From: Eupeodes corollae
Lineage: Eukaryota > Arthropoda > Insecta > Diptera > Syrphidae
Reading direction: 5' to 3'
NCBI RefSeq assembly: GCF_945859685.1
Contig: NC_079149.1
Location: forward strand, 131,032,065 to 131,096,064
DNA: 64,000 nt
Notes under the pieces: generated by a model
The model's database searches: none
What the model saw: the letters and a program-made list of their open reading frames with translations, nothing else
Told to the model about the DNA's origin: nothing
Made by a program: the position numbers and the translations under genes
Shown: one piece after another, positions 1 to 11,500 of the stretch
Position numbering within the stretch: position 1 is the stretch's first letter
Layout: each line of letters opens with the position of its first letter

Positions 1-1390
1 CATATAGCAGATAAATTATTCTATCTTAAAGGGCAAGGTAGTGACCACCCAAGTTTTGGAACTAATACCTTTTTCTTACTTTTTACAGGGAACAAAATTA
101 TCCGGTTTCAGACCCCCTCTTACTTTAGTACCAATAAAGTAAGAACCTTTAAATTTGCAATATTTTATATACTGGGTAAGGAAATCTACTTTACAAAATT
201 TCACAGACTTTAAAACATTCCAAAAACCTTAACTGATTGACAGTGATCATTTGATCAATATTATGAGTTATAAAACCTTGAACTTTTGTACGACGGTAAG
301 AATGGTAGCTTTTAATTTAGAGGGAGTGGTAACCACCAACTTTTTTATAAAAGGCACAAATTAAAATTACAGCTTCTTAGTGTTTTAGAATTAGGAAAAT
401 TAGTAAAGTTAATAATAAAATCAAGGCACACAAATTGTGCATTCGGAAGGCGTAGTCCCCCAACACGTTTTAGGTATTTGTTTTCATTTACTAGGAACAA
501 ATTCTGATTCCTGTATAATAATGAAATAGTTAGTAGAGTGGAAAAATTGAATATCTGACATTACACAGCCAAGGGCGTGATAATTACCCACCACTTTCTC
601 TTTTAAAATATATTTTTGCATAAGAAAGAGTGACTTATTTTTTATATTTTTATTTTAATTTATTTATTTCGATTTTTTGGACAGATTTCTATGAATCACA
701 CTAATTAAGCAATTTGGACTCGTGTCAAGCCAAAGAATGCCCAAGAAACCAAATTTGAGTGGCCATTATTTTTGTTGAGTTAATTTATTGACCAATCTGT
801 GAAATTATTGTGATTAGTGGAAATAATTTTTGTATCAAATTTTTTGTTACGTATAAAAAACGAACATAATTTTAAATTCTGGCTACCGAAAAATTTCCCA
901 AATCCCGAGAAATAACCGTCTGCGAATTCTTTCGTGTTATGAATTTGCATAATTTGAGATTTTCTAATATGGACTTGACAACTTCTAATTTAGTTTTTGA
1001 ACGCACCCTTGCAATAGTCATCGAACTGTCACTATATTAATTTATTTAGTAAACTCAAAACCTTCATGATAGTTAAGTTAACGACCACCTTCTACAAATT
1101 CGGCGCCAGTGACCGCATCTTTAAGGCCTTACATTTTTAAATTGCATGAAGTTTTCTAAAGATAAATTCAGATTTCTTTTGAAAATTGATCATTCTTTTC
1201 GTGGAACACGATTGAAAGTGTTTTTTTCTCATTGCATTAAGTTACCTTCGTATACCTATTAAAAAATGCGGTAGAGCTGTCAAATTACTAGATAAACATT
1301 TTTTAGGAATTGGATTAGTATTGGTACAAAGAGGAGTAAGTCTGCCAAAAAATCCTGATCCTCAGATTTGATCTTAAATCAAAAAAAAAG
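1..1390. other. AT-rich intergenic DNA
   Basis: No supported gene. The stretch is AT-rich, with stops in all frames and no recognisable protein motif. The segment at about 1265-1380 (around the words ctgccaaaaaatcc and tttgatcttaaatc) recurs at about 32220-32310, so part of it is a dispersed repeat, probably a MITE. Confidence 0.6.
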
Positions 1391-1448
1391 GGTGGGAATC
1401 GACCCACACTGATAACTTCCCATCCCGTCTGTTGATTTGTCTTACTTA
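1391..1448 (+). repeat. Copy 1 of a ~45-bp conserved repeat motif
   Basis: This segment, with core CTGATAACTTCCCATCCCGT, is nearly the same as 4442-4500 on the plus strand and as the reverse complements of 6961-7015 and 56078-56125. The surrounding DNA is much less alike, so the motif looks like the conserved end or core of a dispersed element. I do not recognise the family. Confidence 0.6.
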
Positions 1449-1449
1449 G

Positions 1450-1835
1450 GCGCCTGTTACAGCTATCATTGGTTTTCATCATTGAAAACAAACATTGGAA
1501 TTTTTTTGGCAGGTCGTTTCTGTCATTGAAAAAAATTTCATGATTGAAATCCACCGAAAATTTTTTATTGACAGAAATCAATCATTGGAATTACGTGAAA
1601 TTGAAACACAAATCATTGGAACGATTCGTTTCAACTTTGAACATAAAAGTATCAGCTGTTCAGGAAAATGAATTTCAGTCCGGAAAATAGAAAAATACAT
1701 TTTTAGAGAAAAACAAATGCGCAATCACACTTTTTTTCCTCAGAAAAATTCTTTGGGTGATTTCCGATCGATCAGTATATATTCAAAAATTTTCCCGGAT
1801 CGATTTCAATGAAATCTATAACTGTCCCCTAACTG
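1450..1835. repeat. MITE-like dispersed repeat, copy 1
   Basis: It shares the words agctatcattggttttcatc and tcattgaa...gattgaa...caccgaaa...tgacagaaatc in the same order with 13330-13527. Both copies end near a 'tataactg(g/t)...cccta' block whose reverse complement resembles the start, so short inverted ends are likely. No coding capacity is seen. Family unknown; the limits are approximate. Confidence 0.5.
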
Positions 1836-2410
1836 GCGCCTTAAAAGTTTTTTAGACTTTTGTGTTTTGCATAAGTATCTTGGTTAACACTTCTACACTA
1901 TCAAGCTGACTTTAGAATTAAAGCCGATGGATAATATAAGGCGATGTCAAATTGCCAGTCCTTCTTGGAAAACCAATTATTTTTTATTACTTCCGTGATT
2001 GATTTTCGTTACATTTTTTAATTACATGTTTTTTTCACGGGTGCTATGATGGTGACGAATAAATGGGGAATTTTTAAATTCGTTTTAGTTGCATTTTGCA
2101 AAAGTAAAATTAAGCTGGGTTACATCATTCGGTCTTATTGCATTTTTTCAAAAAAAATTAACACCGAGTTCCAATAAAAAAAATAAAGCTTAATGAAAGA
2201 AAGAAACAAATTTGGCTTTATTTGACTTTGCAAAGAGAATTAAGGCCGAATATAACTGCGGCGGCGGCCGGCGGCGTATTAACATTTTAACTGCTTGTAA
2301 TTGAACTCTAAAAGTACTGGAGAGCGCTAGAAAACGCCACCTCGGTGGTCTTAGATTAAATAAAAAAAAAACCTTATGTGCACCTCTTCGCGGTAGAGTT
2401 CGGGTAACGG
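1836..2410. other. AT-rich intergenic DNA
   Basis: No gene is supported. There is a GC-rich knot of CGG repeats at about 2258-2277. A ttttttcacggg word at about 2030 resembles the body of the SINEs at 21.7 and 45.9 kb, but it is too short to call. Confidence 0.5.
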
Positions 2411-3425
2411 TATAAGCAAACAAACCAGCATTGCTGGTCAGGGTACAATCTTGTCCTTGGGTAGTATTAGAAGCTCCCTAAAAGCGGTGGTCGACGGTAT
2501 GAAAGTCTGGTGGGGGAGGAGCCTATCTTGTAAGGCCAACGGCAACAGCAAGCAGCGTCTGTACTCATAATGGGAGGCTGCAAAAGGCCTCTGTTTCCCA
2601 TAGTGGGTGGCCTTTAACTGTATATATTCGACCATCCAAAAAGTCGTAGTATGCCTGTCGAATCGAAGGCTTGCGTGTATAATGTAGTAAATATGTTATA
2701 CAGGTACGTGTTATTAACCGCAACCGGGAAAACACTGTATTGGAGCGAGAATGTATTTTTGTTTATGAAATATGAAAACGAACGGTAATAATTCCCCAAG
2801 AGGTCACCCAGCTTTCGGATTTGGGGGTCATACAACAATGGCAATCGTGATGATACCAATAATGAATCAGAATAAAGATTAAGAAATCCTTCAGATTCAA
2901 CAAAACGGACTTTTGGCTACAAAACACGAACGAAGATTGGAGCATGGAACGTTTGTTCCCTGTACGCACCAGATACACAGGTACGAGCAGGTAGAGCGTG
3001 AAATGCTTTGGCATAACAGCAGCATTTATGGTGTGAGAAACGGGCCAAACGAGATTGTTGTACTCTGGCGAAGAGGAGGCAGACAGAGGCCATCATGTTG
3101 ACTAAAGTCTTATATCCCGGAAACCGATTTCGCCGAGGATTATAACGGCGAGGCTTAGCTCAAAAATCAGAAAATCATCATTATTCAATGCTACGCTCCA
3201 ACGAATGAGGCTTCAGCGGACGAAAAGACCTCTTTTTATACTCATCAGAATTCGGTGTACAACGGTGTTCCAGGGGTCGATATCATTATCATCATGGGGG
3301 ACTTTAATGCCAAAATTGGTGAACAGACTACAAGCTTTCGTTAACCGTTGTCTGCTCTCTATTCTGATGATCCGTTGGCCGCAATCCATTTCTATCGTTG
3401 AGCTGTGGAATAGGACCGGACAGAA
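2411..3425 (+). mobile_element. RTE-clade LINE fragment (5' region and endonuclease)
   Basis: From about 2913 the plus strand carries broken pieces of an apurinic-type endonuclease of an RTE/BovB-like LINE. A 'WNVCSLYAP' block follows 2940, and the catalytic block IIMGDFNAKIG lies at about 3287-3320. Both are characteristic of the exonuclease-endonuclease-phosphatase domain in RTE elements. The frame changes several times and stops interrupt it, so it is dead, and no reverse transcriptase follows. The more GC-rich 2411-2900 part may be the element's 5' region (inference). A related element with a better reverse transcriptase is on the minus strand at 48735-50720. Confidence 0.7.
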
Positions 3426-3439
3426 AAAGTTGGACGTAG

Positions 3440-6300
3440 ACATCAATTAATATCGAAAACAATATTTTCTATGAAATAAAATAAGTTTGAAGCCAACATT
3501 TTTAATTTTTGAAAACCTATTTGAGTCAAAAGTAAATTTTTACCAACTTTTGTTAATTTTTTTTTAGGTTTTTTATTTTTTTTTACAAAAACTGTCAATT
3601 TGATTTTTTTCAAAAAATCAGTTTTTAGCCAATATCCACAATTTTGAAAAGATATTTGAGTCGAAAATCAATTTTTACCAACTTTTATACATATTTTTTA
3701 GGTTTTTTTTTTTGTAAAAAAAAACTGTCAATTCGATTTTTTCAAAATTTTACTGAATGTTGACAACAATATTTTTTTAAAGATAAAATAAGTTTGAAGC
3801 CTAAATTTGATATTTGAATCAATATTCAATTTTTACCAAATTTTATTAATGTTTTTTTTAGATTTTTATTTTTTATAAAAAAAACTGACAATTCGATTTT
3901 TCTCAAAATTTTATCAGATTTCAAAACATTATTCTCCGTTGCACAAAATTGTTTTAGAGATGAAATCATATTTCGGTCGTAAAATTTTAGAGGTGACACA
4001 TTTTTTTTAGTTTTATTGATTTATAAAAAAAAAAAACTTTATATTGATTTTTTTCAAAAAATATGCCTGTTTGGTATCACGTTACAATAAATTATATAAA
4101 ATTTAATTCAAGTCTCTAGCGTTTTTGGTTCGAAAGATATTTAGGGTTAACCAATATTTTCAACTTTTTTTTCAAACTGCTATGGTAAAAAAAACCACCC
4201 ACGCAATTTTCTTGAGAGCCCTTTCTGCATCTTTCTGCTTTATTATCTGTATAACAAAATTTATTTCAAAACGATATCTCTTTTGGTTCTTCTGGACGTA
4301 CGAACGTACGTACACACGCACGAGCAGACATCTCTCTAAAAATCTTTTATTTCGACTCTAGGGACCTTGAAACGTCGAGAAATGTCAAAATTTTCAATTT
4401 GACAAATCGGACCCATTACAATAACTTAAAAATAAAAAAGAGGTTGGGATGCGACCCACACTGATAACTTCCCATCCCGTCTGTCGATTTGTCTTGCTTA
4501 AAAGTTTGTCTATATGTACTCGTATCAATTTTTACCAGATTTGCGTACTAATTTTTGTAGATTTTATTTTTTATGAAAAAAACGGACTGTTGGATTTTTA
4601 TATAAAAATTACTGAATATCGAAAACAATATTTTTTGAGAAATAAATAAATTTGAAGCCAATATTTTTAATTTTTGAAAGCTATTTGAGTCGAAAGCAAA
4701 TTTTTACCAAGTTTTACTATTTTTTTTTTAGAGTTTTATTTTTTTGTAAAAACTGTCAATACGATTTTTTTCAAAATTTTATCAAATGTTAGGTTGTATT
4801 TATTGTCAAAATTTGTCCTAATGTTGAAAACAAAATATCTTATAAGTAAAAATTAGTTAGAAGCTAATATCTCCAATTTTTGAAAAGATATTTGAGTCGA
4901 AAATCAATTTTTACCAACTTTTATACATTTTTTTTATGTAAAAAAACTGTCAATTCGATTTTTTTCAAACCTTAACTGAATGTTGACAACAAGATGTTTT
5001 GAAAGATAAAAGTAAATTAAAGCCAATATCTCAAAGTTTTGAAAAGATATTTGAGTCGAAAATCAATTTTTACCAACTTTTATAAATTTTTTTTTAGGTT
5101 TTTATTTTTTTGTAAAAAAACTGTCAATTCGATTATTCTCAACATTCTTCAAAATGTTGAAAACAATATTTCTTATAAGATAAAATAAGTTTGAAGCCTA
5201 AATTTCAAGTTTTTGAAAAGATTTTTGAATCGATATTCAATTTTTACTAACTTTGAGTAATGTTTTTTTTTAGATTTTTATTTTTTATAAAAAATCTGTT
5301 AATTAGATTTTTCTTAAAATTTTATCAGATGTCAAAAACATTATTCTTCGTTGCACAAAATTGTTTTAGAGATGAAATTATATTTCAGTCGTAAAATTTT
5401 GAAGGTGACAAATTTTTTTTTCAGTTTTATTGATTTAAAAAAAAAAACCGTTATATTGATTTTTTTCAAAAAATATACCTGTTTGGTATCATGTTACAAT
5501 ATATTATATAAAATTTAATTCAAGTCTCTAGCGTTTTTGGTTCGTAAGATATTAAGGGTTAACCAAAATTTTCACCTTTTTTTTCAAACTGCTATGGTAA
5601 AAAAACCACCCACGCAATTTTCTTGAATGCCTTTTCTGCATTTTTCTGCTTTATTATCTGTATAACATAATTTATTTGCAATCGATATCTCTTCTGGTTC
5701 TTGATCTATGGACGACGAAAAACGTCGCGAACGTACGGACGTACGAACGTACGTACACACGCACGCACAGACATCTTTCTAAAAATCCTTTATTTCGACT
5801 CTAGGGACCTTGAAACGTCGAGAAATGTAAAAATTTTCAATTTGACAAATCGAACCCATTACAATAACTTAAAAATAAATAAAAGGATTAAGCGCTTCAG
5901 GAATTTTTGTGAGTAATATCACGTACGTTCGGGAATCTCTTATCGTCGTCCATATCTTCAGAACCAATAGAGATATCGACGTCAAATAAATGTTGTTATA
6001 AGTTGAGATAATAATGCAGAAAGATTCAGAAGGAACTTTTAAGAAAATTAAGTATTTAATTTTTTAACATAGCAATTCAAAAAAAAGGGAACATTTTAGC
6101 TAACCCAAAAAGTTGGTAAAATTGATTTTCGGCTCTAATATGTTTTCAAAAATTAAAAATATTGCCTTCAAACTAATTTCATCTTTAAAAAAAATTTGTT
6201 TTCGATATTCAGTAAAATAAAAAAAAGTAGTTTTAGTTAATTTTTTAGAAAAATTCAACTGACAATTTTGCAAAAAATAATAGGAAAACTAACAGAAAAT
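3440..6300. repeat. Large foldback-type AT-rich repeat with internal tandem units
   Basis: The segment 3600-4440 is repeated directly at about 5000-5880, sharing 'caagtctctagcgtttttgg', 'accacccacgcaatttt' and a cgtacgaacgtacgtacacacgcacg block. From about 5920 the same sequence returns in reverse: 5925-6050 is the reverse complement of about 5620-5740 at roughly three quarters identity. Inside are irregular tandem units of about 135-205 bp, marked by ttgagtcgaaa near 3521, 3657, 4685, 4892, 5051 and 5225. No coding sequence is visible. A third, inverted copy lies at 55130-56125. Foldback elements are known for long inverted ends built from short tandem repeats; assignment to that class is inference. 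Confidence 0.6.
4442..4500 (+). repeat. Copy 2 of the ~45-bp conserved repeat motif
   Basis: Near-identical to 1391-1448, and directly followed by aaaagtttgt, as is the inverted copy at 56078. It lies just after the first direct repeat of the foldback-type element and may mark its end. Confidence 0.6.
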
Positions 6301-7265
6301 GATAAGATATGGTTTTCGACTCAAGTATTAGGAGAACAAAGAAAGATATTGGACAGGCTCAGCCAACATAAGAGACTTCATTTGCAGTCAACTTCATTCT
6401 TTGAACGTAAATTTAGACCAAGGCAGCTAGTTAGTTTTTCAGCGTCATGAATTTCAAATTCAGAACTTTACTTCGCAAATCTCTACTTTAAGTTCATAGA
6501 ACAAAAAGTACCAACACAATTACTTTCTTAAAAATACTGCTCAATCAAGCTACAAGTCCATCAGGATTTTTATTTTGAATTGTAAGGAAATATTAGTTAA
6601 GTATTTCTTTTTCAAATTGACAAGGAACCATTTTACAGAAAGCATTAAATGAAGCTGTGCAGAAAATAAATAAATCATAGAGTAGAAAAGTTCAGCTTTC
6701 AGTTAAAGGAAAAAACATGATCAACTGTCATTTTGACATGAGTAGACTTCACTTGATAGTTAGGGAGATTTTTCTTGACTAACTTTCCAATCAACTTTCC
6801 AACAAAGTTGCCTTAATTGGAATGAAAGTTTTTGGCAGCTGGCCAATCAGATCCTAGAAACGTGCCTTACTTTCAAGTCCCTTATGTCGCCTGAACCTGT
6901 CTATTTTCTTTAAATTATGTATTTACCTCACACAACAAAATTGTATGAATATTTTGTTAAAGTTTTAAGCAAGACAAATCGACAGACGGGATGTGAAGTT
7001 ATCAGTTTTGGTAGCACCACAGCATCTTTTTAATTACATTTTTTTGTAATGATAATGAATTAGTTCTTAAAATCTCTTCAATTACATTTTGAATTTATTG
7101 AAAAAGTGTATGGAGATCCCAACTCTAGCTAACAACTAGTTTCTTATAATTTTTGTATTACACATTTGAAAAAATCAGAATCACAAGTCTAACGTGGTAA
7201 GTAGTAAGACCTAACAATTTGCCATGTTCTAAATTTACAAAGGTTTAAAACCATTTTATATCATA
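6300..7265. other. AT-rich DNA without a recognised gene
   Basis: Short ORFs here show no family features. The inverted third copy of the ~45-bp motif lies at 6961-7015; nothing else is recognised. Confidence 0.5.
6961..7015 (-). repeat. Copy 3 of the ~45-bp conserved repeat motif (inverted)
   Basis: The reverse complement matches 4442-4500, including tgtcgatttgtcttgctta, while the flanks differ. With copy 2 it brackets the inverted part of the 3440-6300 repeat, which suggests the motif is a terminal sequence. Confidence 0.55.
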
Positions 7266-7267
7266 TA

Positions 7268-7585
7268 TGTTGCATTCCTCCCCTTAAACAGTTCAACCGT
7301 AATACTCGCGCTTCTAGGAATGCTCATCAGTATACCCTCGAGCCCAACTTCGGTCGTACTGTCAAATACAGGAATTTGTTCTTTAGCCGTACTACGCGAA
7401 TGTGGAATGCCTTACCACACTCTGTCTTTCCTAGTCATTGTAATATTCAGGAATTCAAAACCAATGTGCACCGACATCTTCTTTTAAACCCTCTCTCCTC
7501 TTCCTAGTGCTCACACTGTGCCTCTGCATAATAAGGGTAGTAATATTCCCTTGAGTGTGTGTTTATTATAAAAAAATGCCGTACC
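7268..7585 (+). mobile_element. 3' end of a CR1/jockey-like LINE
   Basis: The translation contains PPLKQFNRNTRASRNAHQYT, then LEPNFGRTVKYRN, FFSRTTRMWNALP and a stop near 7507. This is the C-terminal tail after the reverse transcriptase in this LINE family. The minus-strand copy at 10396-12040 has the same tail. The 3' UTR has the matching 'taagggta..atattcccttgagtg' block and ends in an AT-rich tail. It is strongly 5'-truncated, as is usual after target-primed reverse transcription. Confidence 0.75.
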
Positions 7586-8511
7586 AAAGAAACTCTGTTA
7601 AAGTTGATGATGATCCATAACAAACAAACCACAAACCATGTTCTTTATAATTGCAAAAATGCAAAAACAAAGTTATCAATATTTGAAAGCATTTTTAATC
7701 TTTTATTTTTTGTTTGTAATTCTATAAATAGTTTTTTTTTAATATATAATGAATAATCTGTTTTAAAATATAAATATATGTATAATAAAATTAAAAGATT
7801 TTTGTTTTTTTGTTTTTTCTTCAAAAGATTATAAGAAAATAGAAATATAACATTTTACTTGTTTTGATTAATTTCATAATTCAGCTTTTACTGGCTCCAA
7901 TTGTTGAAAGTGAAATAAAATTAAATATTCTTTAACAGCAATTTTCACAACTGTATTCTTATGAAAGACCTAAATTTTTAACACATTTTCTAACAAAAGC
8001 GGATTCACTCAAAACTAAGATAGTTTAATCCCTTGAACTTGGCCAAACCTTTGACATTGCATGACAGGACAGATCTTTTTTTTGATGAAGTGCATGTTCG
8101 ATTATAATTGACTGACGGAAGGCGCATCATCAAAGATCTATCAAAGAAATATCACTCAATTCTTAAAAACAAAAGAAGTCCAACTTGGAAAGATTTCAAA
8201 AACTTTAAGTGAATCCACTTCCACTTCCAATAAAAAATAATAAACAATAATTCTATTGATATGTAAACAAATGAAAAGAACGTAAACATCGTCGTTAGTA
8301 ATGGGTTGATATCTTTTGTCTTACCAACAATTTACATCCCATCAAGGGGCAGGGGAAGGTAGAAACGCACATAAAATGTTAAAACTCCTAAATTTAGTGA
8401 GTTATATAATTATATAATAATAAATGGTACAATAATAATATTAATTCAAGAATACTATAATTACAACAAATAGATCCAAAATTACAATAACATATACTCG
8501 TATATATAATA
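7586..8511. other. AT-rich DNA; probable Herp 3' UTR at the right end
   Basis: No coding signal is seen. The part next to 8511, about 8230-8511, probably includes the 3' untranslated region of Herp because it directly follows its stop codon on the minus strand. I could not fix a polyadenylation site. Confidence 0.45.
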
Positions 8512-11500
8512 TTACAATGCTGGCGTTTCGGGCAGCAATGAAGCAAAGAATGACACAACGAATGTTCGAACGAATGCTATTAGCGACGTTGTTGTTGTTT
8601 CGGATCCTGGCGGTGCAGCTGAACTAATCAATGGTTCTGAATCTCCAGCAGTACTTTGATTAGTTTCTGTCGTTGCCGCCGCTTGGGGAGGAGTATCGTG
8701 TGCTGTGGCTGCTGCTGTTCCTGCTGCTGCTGCGGCTGCATCTCCTCCCGCTGGAGCATTGTTGTCATTGATGTTTTGATTGTTGTTTATATTTCTATTG
8801 TTGTTGTTAGCTTGGGCTTGAGCTTGGGCTTGGGCTTGGGCTTGGCCTTGTCTCCGGGTTTGAAAGAATCCCGTGTGATATCTAAAAAATATATTTTAAC
8901 AAAATTAAAAACAAATTTTCTTAGCATAGGCAATTTTAAGACTTACAGATAAATTCCAAAAGCAATTATAGCAACAACGAGGCACCTGAGCGGCGATGAG
9001 TAGAAATAAACAAGTGTGAGCAGTGCTAAGAGGCGAGTGACTGAGTAAAAACTGTCCAGCCAATCGCGATTGTCTTGTTCTTCTTGAACAATATTGGGAA
9101 AACGGGGTTGTGGTGGTGGTTGTTCCACGTTTTCAGCTGGAACTGGAGCTGGAGCCTGTGCTGGGGCGGCGGCTGGTGCCGCTGCTGTCCCCACAGTTGG
9201 AGCAACACCTGGTTGAGGTTGCTGTGCTGCTGTTGCTGTTGTGGTTGCTGCTGCCGTTGGCGGTATCACAGGTATCACTCTTGGAGCAAAATTGGCTCTT
9301 GCAGCTCGACTCGTACCAGGCGTGTCCGATTCTGCAGGCGGCGGCGGCGACGAATAGGCTGATGCCGACGGCACACTACTGGTTGCAGTAGGTATTGTTG
9401 GTTGTGGATTTGGGAAGCCTGGTGGCATGAACTGTGGCATCGGCATAAACATTGGTATGCAGGGCGCAATTTTTGGAATTTGATCTTCATTAAACGTTAC
9501 ATTAGCACTGAAAAAAAACGAACAACAGTTCAATTTAATTATAAAAAGAATATGGAAATCAAATAAGACTCACAGTTTAAGACACTGTTCCATGTAGTTA
9601 TGATAGATCTGCTGAACCCAATTCTGCATTGCCACCTGTTGCTCCGTAAGGGGACCAATATTCGCCTGACCCGGATAAAGGTAAGGCATCACATTGGGCA
9701 TATTACTAAGACATCCAGCAGCGCCTGCAAGTTGTGAAAATGCAAAAGCTATATTTGGTATGTGTTGTTGCTGCTGTTGTTGCTCTTGTTGAGTTGTCGT
9801 TGCTGATGCTGATGTTGCTGCTCCTTGTGGTTGTTGTGACGCAGCTGTAAAAGGTGTTTTTGATGCAGATGTTGACGCTGACACAGATGGAATTGATGCA
9901 GATGTTGATGCTGATGATGATGATGAAGATGCAACATTTCGATGACGTAGACCATCAGTTGATGATGGTATCACTGGCGGCGGGGGTATTATGGGTTTTT
10001 CCAATTTTTGTTCTTGTTTTTTAATATTCAACAATGGCTTGGGTTCTGGTAATTTAGGTCTTGTGGCACTAATCTTTGGTAAGTAAACTAAATGAAAAAT
10101 ATGATTTTCGGTTTCAACATCTTTGTAACTTCGTAGGATGTCTTTAAGTATTAGTTCATCGTTGAGCAATTGGCCTGAGTAGATAAGTTTTTGTTCTGGA
10201 AGGCTCTGCAGATGGAAATAAAAATACACGATTAATAATAACGAAAAGAAATAAAGTCTTGCTGTATTCATAACATTCTAGATTGCCTAAAGAGTTAAAA
10301 ACAAATGCATATCAGGTTTTGAGAGTTCTTAATAGCTTAATAGTTGTGCAGTTAAACTTTTTGGGGAATTTTTGTTACAAGTTAAGGCAATAAACATATT
10401 TTTATTTATATTATACGCGCACTCAAGGGGATATGAATACCCTTATCATGATAAATCATAGTGCGAGCAATTAACAAGGGAGGATAGGATTAGAAAGGAG
10501 ATACCGATGCACATTGGTTTTGAATGTCTGAATATTGTAATGAGTGGAAAACATTGAGTCTGGTAAAGCATTCCACATTCGTGTGGTGCGACTGAAGAAA
10601 GAATCTCTGTACTTTACAGTACGTCCGAAATTAGGCTCAAGGGTATACTGATGAGCATTCCTAGAGGAACGGGTATTACGGTTGAATTGTTTGAGGGGAG
10701 GAATGCAACTGGCTATTTCATTAGAGCATTGTTTATGAAAGTAGCGATAAAATAATGACAGGCATGAAACCTAGACAACGGTCAATTATCATCTTTAGAG
10801 CTTTCTTTTGAATTCTGTCTAGGAGACTCAAGTAGGTTATAGGAGCACCTGCCCAGATATGGGAATTGTACTCGAGTTTCGGACGAATATAGGCTTTATA
10901 GATTATAGCGAGATCAGTAGGAGTAAAAAACTTCTTGCACCTTCGAAGAAAACCTAAACACTTAGCAGCATTTTTGGCGATGTTAAATATGTGATCACTC
11001 CACAACAAGTGGTTTGTAATGCACATACCTAAGACTGAAAGCTGTTCAGTCTCCTCGATGCAAGTACCACTCATGGTTTTTGATTCCCCATTGGACAATG
11101 CTGTCAAGAACAGAATTTAATGAGCTCATCATACGCTGCCGTTGGTAGTCCCCATCCGAAGAACAAAGATGAGAATCTAGAAACGAATATGAAAAGCTGA
11201 GGCTACTGTCATCAGCGAAACAATAAAGTGGGTTAGAAGTTTCAGACAAAAGATCATTTATAAAAATAAGGAAAAGTGTCGGAGACAAAACGGAGCCCTG
11301 AGGCACACCAGCGTTTATTTTGTGGATATCATATTTGAACCCGTCCAAGACTTGTTGAATTGAACGGTCCGAAATATAATTTCTAACCCAACGAAGAAGG
11401 GATTCATCAATACCAAGTGCACTCATTTTCGATAAGAGAACTTCGTGCCAAACTCTATCAAATGCCTTTGAAATATCAAGTGCAATAATCTTACTTTCTC

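Noticed and set aside
2030..2070. Third SINE copy
   Set aside because: Only a ttttttcacgggtgc word matches; no tRNA-like box or extended body is seen.
2258..2277. CGG-rich knot as a CpG-type promoter
   Set aside because: It is only about 20 bp, with no neighbouring gene start or initiator.
3480..5300. CRISPR-like array from the regularly spaced ttgagtcgaaa words
   Set aside because: This is eukaryotic DNA, spacing is irregular (135-205 bp), and the 'spacers' are repeats themselves.
5701..5916. Arg/Thr-rich ORF over the acgtacg block as a coding gene
   Set aside because: It is a translation of the foldback repeat's simple-sequence centre; the copy at 4290-4350 does not keep the frame.
7559..7756. 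65-codon Asn/Lys/Phe-rich ORF
   Set aside because: AT-rich chance ORF next to a LINE tail; no start context or motif.
8656..8952. 98-codon plus-strand ORF with CCCGC and GLGLGL runs
   Set aside because: It is the antisense of the Herp exon 4 poly-Ala and QA repeats.
9075..9391. Plus-strand ORFs rich in Leu, Cys and Trp opposite Herp
   Set aside because: They are antisense shadows of the Ala/Gln/Pro-rich Herp exon 3 and have no family features.
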